Positions 1-6,113 of a stretch of DNA of 6,910 bases are shown here, piece by piece. Position numbers and translations under genes: made by a program. A model generated the notes under the pieces. The model made no database searches. It saw nothing but the letters and a program-made list of their open reading frames with translations, and was not told where the DNA came from. The stretch spans positions 1 through 6,910 of the forward strand of contig LNFD01000173.1 of the NCBI GenBank assembly GCA_001464255.1. Direction: 5' to 3'. Source of the stretch: Actinomycetales bacterium Ga0077552. Its GTDB lineage: Bacteria > Actinomycetota > Actinomycetes > Actinomycetales > Microbacteriaceae. Every line of letters starts with the position of its first letter. The stretch's first letter is position 1.

Positions 1-93
1 ATCGATGAGCGGAAGGATCGAGGCGATGGCGCGCTCGATGATCGGCGCCTCGTCGCGCACGATCATGGCCAGGCGCAGGCCAGGGACGGTCAT
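1..93 (-). CDS. GT2-type glycosyltransferase, N-terminal part only (runs off the left edge)
   Basis: Only the first 31 codons are in the window. The translated start, MTVPGLRLAMIVRDEAPIIE followed by RAIASILPLID, matches the opening of family 2 glycosyltransferases of the kind often fused to TPR repeats, whose first beta strand reads like L.L.MIVKNE...IERAL.S..P.ID. That strand and the following helix begin the nucleotide-sugar-binding Rossmann-like domain; the DxD and catalytic parts are outside the window. The ATG (93-91) overlaps the TGA (92-90) of the upstream propeller-like gene in an ATGA arrangement, which suggests translational coupling and a shared role in glycan synthesis. There is no clear Shine-Dalgarno sequence, which fits coupling. 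The donor and acceptor sugars cannot be told. The GT2 assignment is by motif memory on a short fragment. Confidence 0.66.
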   Translation of the reverse strand, partial: MTVPGLRLAMIVRDEAPIIERAIASILPLID

Positions 94-1009
94 GCGGGTA
101 CCCCGATCACGCGTCGCACGGGGCCGAGCCGTTCGAGCACGCCCGCGATCGGCAGTCGCGCCAGCCACGCGTCGCGGTCGGCCACGCCGAACGTCACCAG
201 GAGGTCGCTGCCCTCGAGGGCGGCTCCGGCGACGAATTCGACACCGAATCCGGTGAGGCGCAGGCGGGGCGACGCCCGTGCGACGAGACCGTCGGTGCTG
301 ATCGTCACGAAGCGGTGCACGTAGGTGCGGCCCGTGGGCAGCAGGTGGCTCTCGTGCACCACGAACAAGCTCTCGCCGGAGTCGAGCTCGACCGCGCACG
401 ACCCGCCGCGGGTTCCCGGCCCGAGCCCGCTCGCTCTGCGATCATCGAGAGCGGTCTGCCCCGTCACGTGATGATGCGCAGGGGATCCCACGAGTACACC
501 GCGCGAACGGCGCCCGACGCCGGCCACGGCGCCCAGTTCTTCTCGTGCCGGCCGGGTCGCGGACTGTCGACAAGCACCTCGCTGACGCGATCGTCGCCCT
601 GCGGTACGAGCAGCGCGATGCGGCAGACTCCCGACTCATCCACGTCGCGAACGGTCGCGAGCCCCGAGATGCCTGCGTCGCTGGCGAAGAGCCGCACGTC
701 CTCCCAGCCCTGCACGGGGAAGGACGACGGCGTGCGGTCGGTGTGAATCTGCAACGGGCGGGCGTTCTGACTCTGGCCGTCGACCAGGTCGATGAGCACC
801 GTCGTCGACCGGATCGCGGGATCGGTCATCTCGTAGCGCCCCGCGTCGGTCAAGCGGTAGTTGGCGCTGCGCACCCCGATCGTGGTCGTGCCCGCGGTGC
901 GCACGATCGACGGGTTGAACCGCGACCAGCCCGGTTGCACGGGCGGAGTGAGCGGTTCGAACCTGACCGCGGGGGCCCACTGCGCGAGCAGCGGGGGAAC
1001 GGTCGCCAT
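90..1009 (-). pseudogene. Glycosyltransferase-associated beta-propeller-like protein, interrupted by a frameshift
   Basis: Two minus-strand pieces make one protein. The N-terminal piece (1009-464, 181 aa) has FNPSI (res. 31-35), RSANY (47-51), WEDVRLF (102-108), HEKNW (155-159) and YSWDP (172-176), then meets TGA at 466-464. The C-terminal piece continues in the other frame from about 467 to 90 and carries GTRGGSCAVELDSG, VVHESH, YVHRFVTI and FGVADRDAWLARL. One extra base near 462-475 would join them into about 306 aa. These motifs resemble five-bladed-propeller (GH43/GH130-like) proteins found beside or fused to GT2/TPR glycosyltransferases; that family link is from memory, and a sugar-binding or transferase role is inferred. 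The ATG at 1009 is chosen because a TACGCT -10 box lies 7 nt upstream. The stop overlaps the GT2 start. A sequencing indel is as likely as a real lesion. Confidence 0.68.
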
Positions 1010-1016
1010 GCGGGCC

Positions 1017-1022
1017 AGCGTA
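1017..1022 (-). promoter_or_regulatory. Putative -10 box (TACGCT) of the propeller-like gene, leaderless
   Basis: On the minus strand TACGCT is followed by 7 nt and then the ATG at 1009. Transcription would therefore start at or next to the start codon, and no Shine-Dalgarno is present. No convincing -35 is seen. It lies in the 46-nt gap after the MFS stop codon, so the glycan genes probably have a promoter separate from the MFS gene. Confidence 0.5.
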
Positions 1023-1055
1023 GCGCCGCATCCGCCGTGCAGGCGGTCGCGTGGC

Positions 1056-2276
1056 TCAGCGGTCGCGCGGCAGATAGCGCGGGATCATCCACGCCAGCAT
1101 GCCGGCGCCTACGAGCCCGAGCGCCCCCAGAACCCCCGCGCCCACGGCGAGCGAGAACGCGGCGGTGAGCCCGGCCACCAGCAGGGGAGCCCCGGCTCCG
1201 CCGGCATCCAGGATCAAGCGCCACGCGCCGAGGAACAGTGCCGGATCGGTACGGCCGGCGAGGTCGCTGCCCATGGTCATCAGGATGCCCGCACCGATGC
1301 CGTTCGAGAGCGCGAGGCCGACCGCGACGCCGATGAACCACGCCACCGGGTCGTCGGCGCCCGTCGAGAGCGCGAGCACGATGAAGCCGAGGCCGAGCCC
1401 GAGGGTCGACGGAACGGCGGTGTACAGGCGGCCGAAGCGGTCCATGAGCCAGCCGCCCAGGTAGAACAGGGTGAAGTCGACCGCGGCGGTCGCCCCGATG
1501 ATCGTGGCGGTCTGCGCGTCGCCGAGACCGATGCTGACGGCCCACAGCGGTAGCAGCACCTGGCGGCTCGCCCGCAGGGCCGAGACGGTGAGTGCGGCCA
1601 GGCCGAGCCGAGCGAGCACGTCGCGCCGGGCGCCGATCGTGCGCAGCACGTCGAGCGGGCTCACGGGCGCGCGCTCGACATCGCGATCACGTAGCAGCAG
1701 CCCTTCGGGATCAGGCAGCAGCACCAGGCACGCGGCGACCCCGACGAGTGCGCCGATGGCGAGCCAGTACACCGCGCCCGTCTCGCCCGTGACGGTGATG
1801 ATCGCCGCGCCGAGGAAGGGCCCGATCATGAGACCCAGCCGAAACACTCCGCCGAGCGTCGAGAGCGCACGAGCCCGGTATGCCGCGGGCACCGCCGTGG
1901 TCAGCAGCGCGTGGCGTGCGAGGGCGAACACGGCGGCCGCGGCCCCGAGCACGAGCATGCCGAGTCCGAGCAGCGCGACGGACGGCGCGAGCGCGGCGAT
2001 CGCGATGCCGAGGCCGGCGGCGCCAAGCGCACCGAGCATGGCGGCCCGTTCGCCCACACGGGCCACGATCCATCCTGCGGGAAGATCGCCGATCAGCTGC
2101 CCGACAAGCAGCAGCGCGGCCACGAGCCCGGCGACGGCGAGATCTGCGCCGACCCGGGCGGCGAGCGAGGGGATGAGGGGGATGATCGCGCCCTCGCCGA
2201 TCGTGAACAGGAGCGTCGGCAGCAGGGCCGGGGCGACGATCGACCGCCAGCGGAAAGCGGGTTCGGGGTCGGTCAT
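1056..2276 (-). CDS. Major facilitator superfamily (MFS) transporter
   Basis: A predicted 406-aa, 12-helix inner-membrane carrier, about the normal length for MFS drug or sugar exporters. Hydrophobic helices run from about residue 13 (IVAPALLPTLLF) to about 397. The loop 2-3 motif A is recognisable in degenerate form at 62-79 (GDLPAGWIVARVGERAAM). Its second-half counterpart is at 273-283 (GGWLMDRFGRL), and a GPFLGA motif C-like segment lies at 152-157. A charged central loop (about 189-220) separates the two six-helix halves. I chose the ATG at 2276 (MTDPEP) because a TAGCAT box lies 10 nt upstream; an in-frame ATG at 2288 (MIGEM) would add four residues but sits inside that box. The gene is divergent from prfB with only 44 bp between starts. 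The substrate cannot be inferred; motif A suggests proton-coupled transport, possibly efflux. Confidence 0.9.
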   Translation of the reverse strand: MTDPEPAFRWRSIVAPALLPTLLFTIGEGAIIPLIPSLAARVGADLAVAGLVAALLLVGQLIGDLPAGWIVARVGERAAMLGALGAAGLGIAIAALAPSVALLGLGMLVLGAAAAVFALARHALLTTAVPAAYRARALSTLGGVFRLGLMIGPFLGAAIITVTGETGAVYWLAIGALVGVAACLVLLPDPEGLLLRDRDVERAPVSPLDVLRTIGARRDVLARLGLAALTVSALRASRQVLLPLWAVSIGLGDAQTATIIGATAAVDFTLFYLGGWLMDRFGRLYTAVPSTLGLGLGFIVLALSTGADDPVAWFIGVAVGLALSNGIGAGILMTMGSDLAGRTDPALFLGAWRLILDAGGAGAPLLVAGLTAAFSLAVGAGVLGALGLVGAGMLAWMIPRYLPRDR

Positions 2277-2286
2277 CTCGCCGATC

Positions 2287-2292
2287 ATGCTA
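2287..2292 (-). promoter_or_regulatory. Putative -10 box (TAGCAT) for the MFS gene
   Basis: The minus-strand TAGCAT lies 10 nt before the ATG at 2276, the same distance as for the prfB box on the other strand. It supports a leaderless start at 2276 rather than 2288. A -35 placed about 17 bp upstream would fall near 2310-2315, on top of the prfB -10 box. No consensus -35 sequence is visible. Confidence 0.42.
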
Positions 2293-2304
2293 CGCGCCCG
2301 CCGG

Positions 2305-2310
2305 TAGGCT
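2305..2310 (+). promoter_or_regulatory. Putative -10 box (TAGGCT) for prfB
   Basis: TAGGCT is followed by 10 nt and the ATG at 2321, with no Shine-Dalgarno between, so a leaderless or nearly leaderless mRNA is inferred. The expected -35 position (about 2282-2287) touches the minus-strand MFS -10 box, so the two promoters would compete for polymerase. Confidence 0.48.
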
Positions 2311-2320
2311 GGGTCTCGAC

Positions 2321-3404
2321 ATGATCGATCTGGATTTCGCCGAGCGCATCGCCGCCGCCCGCAGCACCTTCGCCGACATCCGCGCCGTCGTCGACGTCGA
2401 GCGCCTCGAGGCCGAGCGCGCCCGACCTGTGGGACGACACGGCGAACGCGCAGAAGGTCACGAGCGCACTGAGCCACCGCCAGAGCGAGCTCAAGCGCAT
2501 CACCGAGCTGCAGGCGAAGCTCGACGACCTCGACGTGCTCATCGAGATGGCGCGCGAGGCCGACGACGCCGACGCCGCGGCCGAGGCCGCGAGCGAACTC
2601 GACGGCATCGAGAAGGCGCTCGCCGACATGGAGGTGCAGACGCTGCTCGACGGCGAGTACGACGCGCGGCCCGCCGTCGTCACGATCCGCGCCGGCGCCG
2701 GTGGTGTCGACGCGGCCGACTTCGCCGACATGCTGCTGCGCATGTACCTGCGCTGGGCCGAGCAGCACAAGTACCCGACGACGGTCATGGACATCTCGTA
2801 CGCCGAGGAGGCGGGCATCAAGAGCGCGACCTTCGAGGTGGATGCGCCCCACGCCTTCGGCATCCTCAGCGTCGAGGCGGGAACCCACCGCCTCGTGCGC
2901 ATGTCTCCGTTCGGCGCCGCGGGCAAGCGGCAGACGAGCTTCGCCGCGGTCGAGGTCATCCCGCTGCTCGAGGAGAGCGCGGAGATCGAGGTGCCCGAGT
3001 CGGACATCCGCGTCGATGTGTTCCGCTCCTCCGGCCCCGGCGGGCAGTCGGTCAACACGACCGACTCGGCCGTGCGCATCACCCACCTGCCGACCGGCCT
3101 CGTGGTGTCGATGCAGAACGAGAAGAGCCAGATCCAGAACCGAGCGGCCGCCATGCGCGTGCTGCAGTCGCGCCTGCTCATCATGCAGAAGGAGCAGGAG
3201 GCGGCGACGAAGAAAGAGCTCGCCGGCACCATCACGGCGAGCTGGGGCGACCAGATGCGCTCGTACGTGCTCGCGCCGTACCAGATGGTGAAAGACCTCC
3301 GCACCGAGCACGAGGTCAACAACCCCTCGGCCGTGTTCGACGGAGACCTCGACGGCTTCATCGCCGCGGGCATCAAGTGGCGCAAGCAAAAGCCCGTCGA
3401 CTAA
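2321..3404 (+). CDS. prfB: Peptide chain release factor 2 (RF2), with a frameshift and short deletion after codon 32
   Basis: RF2 recognises UGA and UAA in the ribosomal A site and triggers release of the finished peptide. The identifying SPF tripeptide (2904-2912, in LVRMSPF) marks RF2 rather than RF1, and the catalytic GGQ (3039-3047, in SSGPGGQSVN) is intact, as are AGAGGVDAADF and WGDQMRSYVL. Codons 1-32 (MIDLDFAERI to VDVERLEAE, 2321-2416) are in one frame. The body resumes one base later, from 2418 (APDLWDDTANAQKV), in the +1 frame and ends at TAA 3402-3404. Joined, this gives about 360 aa. Against the M. tuberculosis RF2 as I remember it, about nine residues of a domain-1 helix are missing, equal to a loss near 26 nt. 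No UGA lies at the junction, so the usual RF2 recoding signal is absent. Without frame change only a GTG at 2535 could start a 289-aa protein, lacking much of domain 1. The identity is certain; how the protein is made is not. Confidence 0.93.
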
Positions 3405-3419
3405 GCGGCGCCGCGCCCG

Positions 3420-3425
3420 TAGAGT
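3420..3425 (+). promoter_or_regulatory. Putative -10 box (TAGAGT) for the VOC gene
   Basis: TAGAGT begins 16 nt after the prfB stop codon and is followed by 7 nt and the ATG at 3433. This is the clearest example of the leaderless arrangement in the window. It also argues against the upstream in-frame GTG at 3424, which lies inside the box. A possible weak -35 (TCGACT, 3397-3402, at 17 bp spacing) overlaps the end of prfB. Confidence 0.5.
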
Positions 3426-3432
3426 GCTCGCC

Positions 3433-3807
3433 ATGGTGAGCATCAACATCGTCGAGATCCCGTCGCGGCGCCTCGAGCGCGCGCTCGCGTTCTACGCCCG
3501 CGTCTTCGCGATCGAGCTCGAAGTCACCGAGATCGACGGCCAGCGCATGGTGTTCTTCCCGAACGACGACCCCGCGGCTGCGGCACTCGCGCTCACCGAG
3601 GGCGACGACTACCAGCCGAGCGGGGAGGGCATCCGGCTGTACATCACGGTCGACGACGTCGAGGCCGTGCTCGCGCGGGCGGTGGATGCCGGGGGCGAGA
3701 TCGCGGCGGAGGTCGACGTCGTCGCCGGCTGGGGTGCGTATGCAGCGTTCCGCGACCTCGAGGGCACCGTGATCGGCATCACGCAGCCCGAGCCCGAGGC
3801 CGGCTAA
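3433..3807 (+). CDS. VOC (glyoxalase/bleomycin-resistance fold) superfamily protein
   Basis: A 124-aa single-domain protein, the usual size for one pair of beta-alpha-beta-beta-beta modules. Module 1 opens with INIVEIPSRRLERALAFYARVF, the strand-helix signature of the superfamily (E.P..D.ERA..FY..VF). Module 2 opens with IRLYITVDDVEAVLARAVDAGGEI and ends with AAFRDLEGTVIGI, where the glutamate is the usual final metal ligand. The first ligand position carries a glutamate in VEIP rather than the histidine of glyoxalase I, so a classical glyoxalase activity is not supported. Members of this fold include isomerases, dioxygenases and antibiotic-binding proteins, and the substrate here is unknown. 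It sits between prfB and ftsE with its own predicted promoter and a following hairpin, so it looks like an independent unit within the conserved cluster. Confidence 0.85.
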   Translation: MVSINIVEIPSRRLERALAFYARVFAIELEVTEIDGQRMVFFPNDDPAAAALALTEGDDYQPSGEGIRLYITVDDVEAVLARAVDAGGEIAAEVDVVAGWGAYAAFRDLEGTVIGITQPEPEAG

Positions 3808-3822
3808 GCGTGCCCTGAGAAC

Positions 3823-3855
3823 CGAGCGCCCTCGGGTGTCGCACCCGGGCGCTCG
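3823..3855 (+). terminator. GC-rich stem-loop after the VOC gene, putative terminator
   Basis: The left arm CGAGCGCCC (3823-3831) pairs with GGGCGCTCG (3847-3855). After a 2-nt bulge (TC, 3832-3833), GGGTG (3834-3838) pairs with CACCC (3842-3846) around a TCG loop. That makes 14 base pairs. It begins 15 nt after the VOC stop codon. No T-run follows, so this would be one of the U-poor hairpin terminators proposed for high-GC actinobacteria, or simply an mRNA 3' stabiliser. The stem also covers the expected -35 region of the ftsE promoter. Confidence 0.55.
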
Positions 3856-3868
3856 CGCGTTCCCCGCC

Positions 3869-3874
3869 TACGCT
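3869..3874 (+). promoter_or_regulatory. Putative -10 box (TACGCT) for ftsEX
   Basis: TACGCT is followed by 8 nt and the ATG of ftsE at 3883. There is no Shine-Dalgarno in that gap, so a leaderless ftsEX transcript is inferred. The -35 position, 17 bp upstream, falls in the right arm of the preceding hairpin and shows no consensus. Confidence 0.5.
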
Positions 3875-3882
3875 GACCCTCG

Positions 3883-4641
3883 ATGATCCGATTCGACGAA
3901 GTCACCAAGGTCTACCGCGGAACCGCGCGGCCGGCGCTCAACGGCGTCAGCCTCGAGATCCTCAGCGGCGAGTTCGTGTTCCTCGTCGGCGCTTCCGGCT
4001 CGGGCAAGTCGACCTTCCTGCGCCTCGTGCTGAAGGAGGAGCGCCCCTCGACCGGTGCGATCCACGTGCTCGGGCAAGACCTGGGGCGCATCTCCAGCCG
4101 CAAGGTGCCGTACTTCCGGCGCAACCTCGGCGTCGTCTTCCAAGACTTCCGGCTGCTGCCGAACAAGACCGTCTTCGACAACGTCGCCTTCACGCTGCAG
4201 GTCATCGGCAAGAGCAAGGGCTTCATCCACGAGGCGGTACCAGACGCCCTGCAGACCGTCGGCCTCGACGGCAAGGCGCAGCGGTTCCCCCACGAGCTCT
4301 CGGGAGGCGAGCAGCAGCGCGTGGCGATCGCGCGCGCGGTGGTCAACAAGCCCGCGATCATGCTCGCCGACGAGCCCACGGGCAACCTCGACCCCGAGAC
4401 GAGCGCCGGCATCATGGCGCTGCTCGAGCGCATCAACGCCAACGGAACGACGGTCATCATGGCCACGCACGACGCCGGCATCGTCGACCGGCTGCAGCGC
4501 CGCGTCATCGAGGTCATCGGCGGTCGTATCGTGCGCGACGAGCGCGGCGGCGGCTACAAGACGCAGGCGACGCCCGTCGTCAGCCAGGGCTTCGGCATGG
4601 CGGCGCCCGCGGCGCCCGCGAGCACGGGGGATCACCGATGA
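3883..4641 (+). CDS. ftsE: Cell division ATP-binding protein FtsE
   Basis: The cytoplasmic ATPase of the FtsEX complex, which couples ATP hydrolysis to activation of peptidoglycan hydrolases at the septum or cell wall. It has 252 aa, slightly longer than the common length near 225-230. All ABC motifs are intact: Walker A GASGSGKST (36-44), Q-loop VFQDF (85-89, Gln87), signature LSGGEQ (139-144), Walker B IMLADEP (159-165, Glu164) and the H-loop His196 in MATHDAGIVD. VFQDFRLL is typical of FtsE. The extra length is a C-terminal tail (about 222-252) rich in Gly, Ala and Pro, probably disordered. The gene has a predicted leaderless start. Its TGA (4639-4641) overlaps the ftsX ATG, so the two subunits are translationally coupled. 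Confidence 0.97.
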   Translation: MIRFDEVTKVYRGTARPALNGVSLEILSGEFVFLVGASGSGKSTFLRLVLKEERPSTGAIHVLGQDLGRISSRKVPYFRRNLGVVFQDFRLLPNKTVFDNVAFTLQVIGKSKGFIHEAVPDALQTVGLDGKAQRFPHELSGGEQQRVAIARAVVNKPAIMLADEPTGNLDPETSAGIMALLERINANGTTVIMATHDAGIVDRLQRRVIEVIGGRIVRDERGGGYKTQATPVVSQGFGMAAPAAPASTGDHR

Positions 4642-5552
4642 GGCTCGGGCTCGTCATGAGCGAGGTCGGCCAGGGCCTGCGCCGCAACCTCAGCATGGTC
4701 ATCTCGGTCGTGCTCGTCACCTTCATCTCGCTGACCTTCGTCGGCGCGGCCATCCTGCTGCAGATGCAGATCACCCAGATGAAGTCGTACTGGTTCGATC
4801 GCGCGCAGGTGGCGGTCTACATGTGCACCGAGTTCTCGACCGTCGGCGGCTGCGACCAGCAGGCCGCGACGCCCGATCAGGTGGCGCTCGTCGAGGCCCA
4901 GCTCGAGGGCGAGACGCTCGCCCCGTTCATCGACACCTTCTACTTCGAGACGCAGGAGCAGGCCTTCGCGAACTTCCAGGAGCAGTTCGCGGGCGACGCG
5001 GTGGCCGACCTCATCACGCCCGAGCTGCTGCCCGAGGCGTTCTGGGTCAACCTCATCGACCCCACCCAGAGCGCGATCCTCGCCGACGCGCTCGGCGGTC
5101 TGGCCGGGGTCGAGAGCATCGTCGACCAGCGCAGCTATCTCGATCAGATCTTCGACATCCTCAACGCGTCGAGCCTCACGGCCATCGGTATCGCGGCGCT
5201 CATGCTCGTCGCCGCCGCGCTGCTCATCGCGACGACCATACGGCTCAGCGCGTTCTCGCGCCGCCGCGAGATCGGCATCATGCGCCTCGTCGGCGCATCC
5301 AACCGGTTCATCCAGACGCCCTTCATCATCGAGGGCGTCGTGGCCGCGCTCATCGGCTCGGTGCTGGCGGGTCTCGCCGTCGTCGGCATCGTCGAGTTCT
5401 TCGTGCAGGGGTATCTCGCGCAGACCCTGCCGCTGACCTCGTTCGTCGGGCTGTCGGATGCCCTGCTCGTCGTCCCCATCCTGCTCGGTGCGGGCGCCCT
5501 CCTCGCGGCGCTCTCGGCCAACGTCGCGATCACCCGCTACCTGCGCGTCTAG
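4638..5552 (+). CDS. ftsX: Cell division permease-like protein FtsX
   Basis: The membrane subunit of FtsEX. It transmits FtsE ATPase cycles to cell-wall hydrolases outside the membrane; in mycobacteria the extracellular domain activates the NlpC/P60 enzyme RipC. It has 304 aa, a normal length. Four membrane segments are visible at about 20-43, 177-200, 228-256 and 273-296. A large external loop (about 44-176) lies between the first two, the standard FtsX topology. The cytoplasmic stretch RREIGIMRLVGASNRFIQTPF (209-229) is the conserved FtsE-coupling region. The loop holds two cysteines (63 and 72) that could form a disulfide. The ATG is fixed by the ATGA overlap with ftsE. No transport activity is expected. 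Confidence 0.96.
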   Translation: MRLGLVMSEVGQGLRRNLSMVISVVLVTFISLTFVGAAILLQMQITQMKSYWFDRAQVAVYMCTEFSTVGGCDQQAATPDQVALVEAQLEGETLAPFIDTFYFETQEQAFANFQEQFAGDAVADLITPELLPEAFWVNLIDPTQSAILADALGGLAGVESIVDQRSYLDQIFDILNASSLTAIGIAALMLVAAALLIATTIRLSAFSRRREIGIMRLVGASNRFIQTPFIIEGVVAALIGSVLAGLAVVGIVEFFVQGYLAQTLPLTSFVGLSDALLVVPILLGAGALLAALSANVAITRYLRV

Positions 5553-5571
5553 CCTTCGCGAGCTCGGCCGG

Positions 5572-5577
5572 TATGCT
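5572..5577 (+). promoter_or_regulatory. Putative -10 box (TATGCT) for smpB
   Basis: A TATGCT hexamer 20 nt after the ftsX stop would start transcription near 5584, giving a leader of about 53 nt. This differs from the leaderless units upstream. The leader holds a strong hairpin and a proper ribosome-binding site. No consensus -35 is seen. Read-through from ftsX is also possible. Confidence 0.45.
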
Positions 5578-5582
5578 GGAGG

Positions 5583-5605
5583 GCTGCGCGCGAGGCGCGC
5601 GCAGC
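5583..5605 (+). repeat. Perfect 10-bp inverted repeat (hairpin) in the smpB leader
   Basis: GCTGCGCGCG (5583-5592) is the exact reverse complement of CGCGCGCAGC (5596-5605) with a 3-nt AGG loop. It starts about where transcription from the TATGCT box would begin, so the mRNA would carry a stem at its very 5' end. That could block 5'-dependent decay. It could instead be a terminator for ftsX, but no T-run follows. The inverted repeat is certain from the sequence; the role is inferred. Confidence 0.7.
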
Positions 5606-5625
5606 ATCCGTTGGCCGATCGTGTT

Positions 5626-5630
5626 GGAGG
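5626..5630 (+). promoter_or_regulatory. Ribosome-binding site of smpB, fixing a GTG start
   Basis: GGAGG lies 6 nt before the GTG at 5637. It is the only strong plus-strand Shine-Dalgarno in the window and decides the start, as no ATG is available near the N-terminus. Confidence 0.85.
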
Positions 5631-5636
5631 TGAACC

Positions 5637-6113
5637 GTGCCGAAGGAGAAGGGCGAGAAGGTCGTCGCGACCAACCGCAAGGCGCGGCACGACTACACGA
5701 TCGAAGACACCTACGAGGCCGGCCTCGTGCTGAGCGGCACCGAGGTCAAGTCGCTGCGCATGGGCCGCGCGAGCCTCGTCGACGGCTACGGCTTCATCGA
5801 TCGTGGCGAGGCGTGGCTCGACGCCGTGCACATCCCTGAGTACACGCAGGGCACGTGGACCAACCACCCGCCCCGCCGCAAGCGCAAGATGCTGCTGCAC
5901 AAGGCGCAGATCATCAAGATCAGCCAGAAGGTCAAAGAGGGCGGCTACACCCTCGTGCCCCTGCGCATCTACTTCAGCGACGGGCGCGCCAAGGTCGAAC
6001 TCGCGGTCGCGAAGGGCAAGAAGGAGTACGACAAGCGGCACGCCCTGCGCGAGCGGCAGGACAAGCGCGAGGCCGACCGCGCCATGCGCACGCGCAACCG
6101 CCTCGGCGACTAG
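5637..6113 (+). CDS. smpB: SsrA-binding protein SmpB
   Basis: SmpB binds tmRNA (ssrA) and delivers it to stalled ribosomes for trans-translation, which tags the unfinished protein and frees the ribosome. It has 158 aa, typical length. The start KVVATNRKARHDYTIEDTYEAG is the canonical entry to the OB-fold, followed by LVLSGTEVKSLRMGRASLVDGYGFI (about residues 30-54). The conserved HIPEYTQGTW..HPPRRKRKMLLHK stretch gives the tmRNA-binding surface. The C-terminal tail from about residue 125 (KGKKEYDKRHALRERQDKREADRAMR) is basic and would form the helix that sits in the empty mRNA channel. The GTG start is supported by GGAGG. ssrA often lies just downstream of smpB, but here a convergent gene follows and no tmRNA is visible in the window. 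Confidence 0.97.
   Translation: MPKEKGEKVVATNRKARHDYTIEDTYEAGLVLSGTEVKSLRMGRASLVDGYGFIDRGEAWLDAVHIPEYTQGTWTNHPPRRKRKMLLHKAQIIKISQKVKEGGYTLVPLRIYFSDGRAKVELAVAKGKKEYDKRHALRERQDKREADRAMRTRNRLGD

Noticed and set aside
545..1553. Plus-strand open frames opposite the propeller and MFS genes
   Set aside because: They show no recognisable domains and have compositional signs of antisense shadows. The minus strand encodes clear proteins there.
2400..2435. Classical programmed +1 frameshift of RF2
   Set aside because: The known signal needs an internal Shine-Dalgarno followed by CUU UGA. There is no stop in the zero frame at the junction, and conserved residues are missing, which recoding alone would not cause.
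2289..3449. Long minus-strand open frame joining the MFS gene to a region opposite prfB and the VOC start
   Set aside because: Its sequence before the MFS start is arginine-, leucine- and aspartate-rich shadow of prfB. The MFS protein has its own start at 2276 with a -10 box.
4055..6041. Long overlapping open frames on both strands across ftsE, ftsX and smpB
   Set aside because: They are arginine- and serine-rich or acidic low-complexity translations typical of off-frame reading in high-GC DNA, and they overlap three certain genes.
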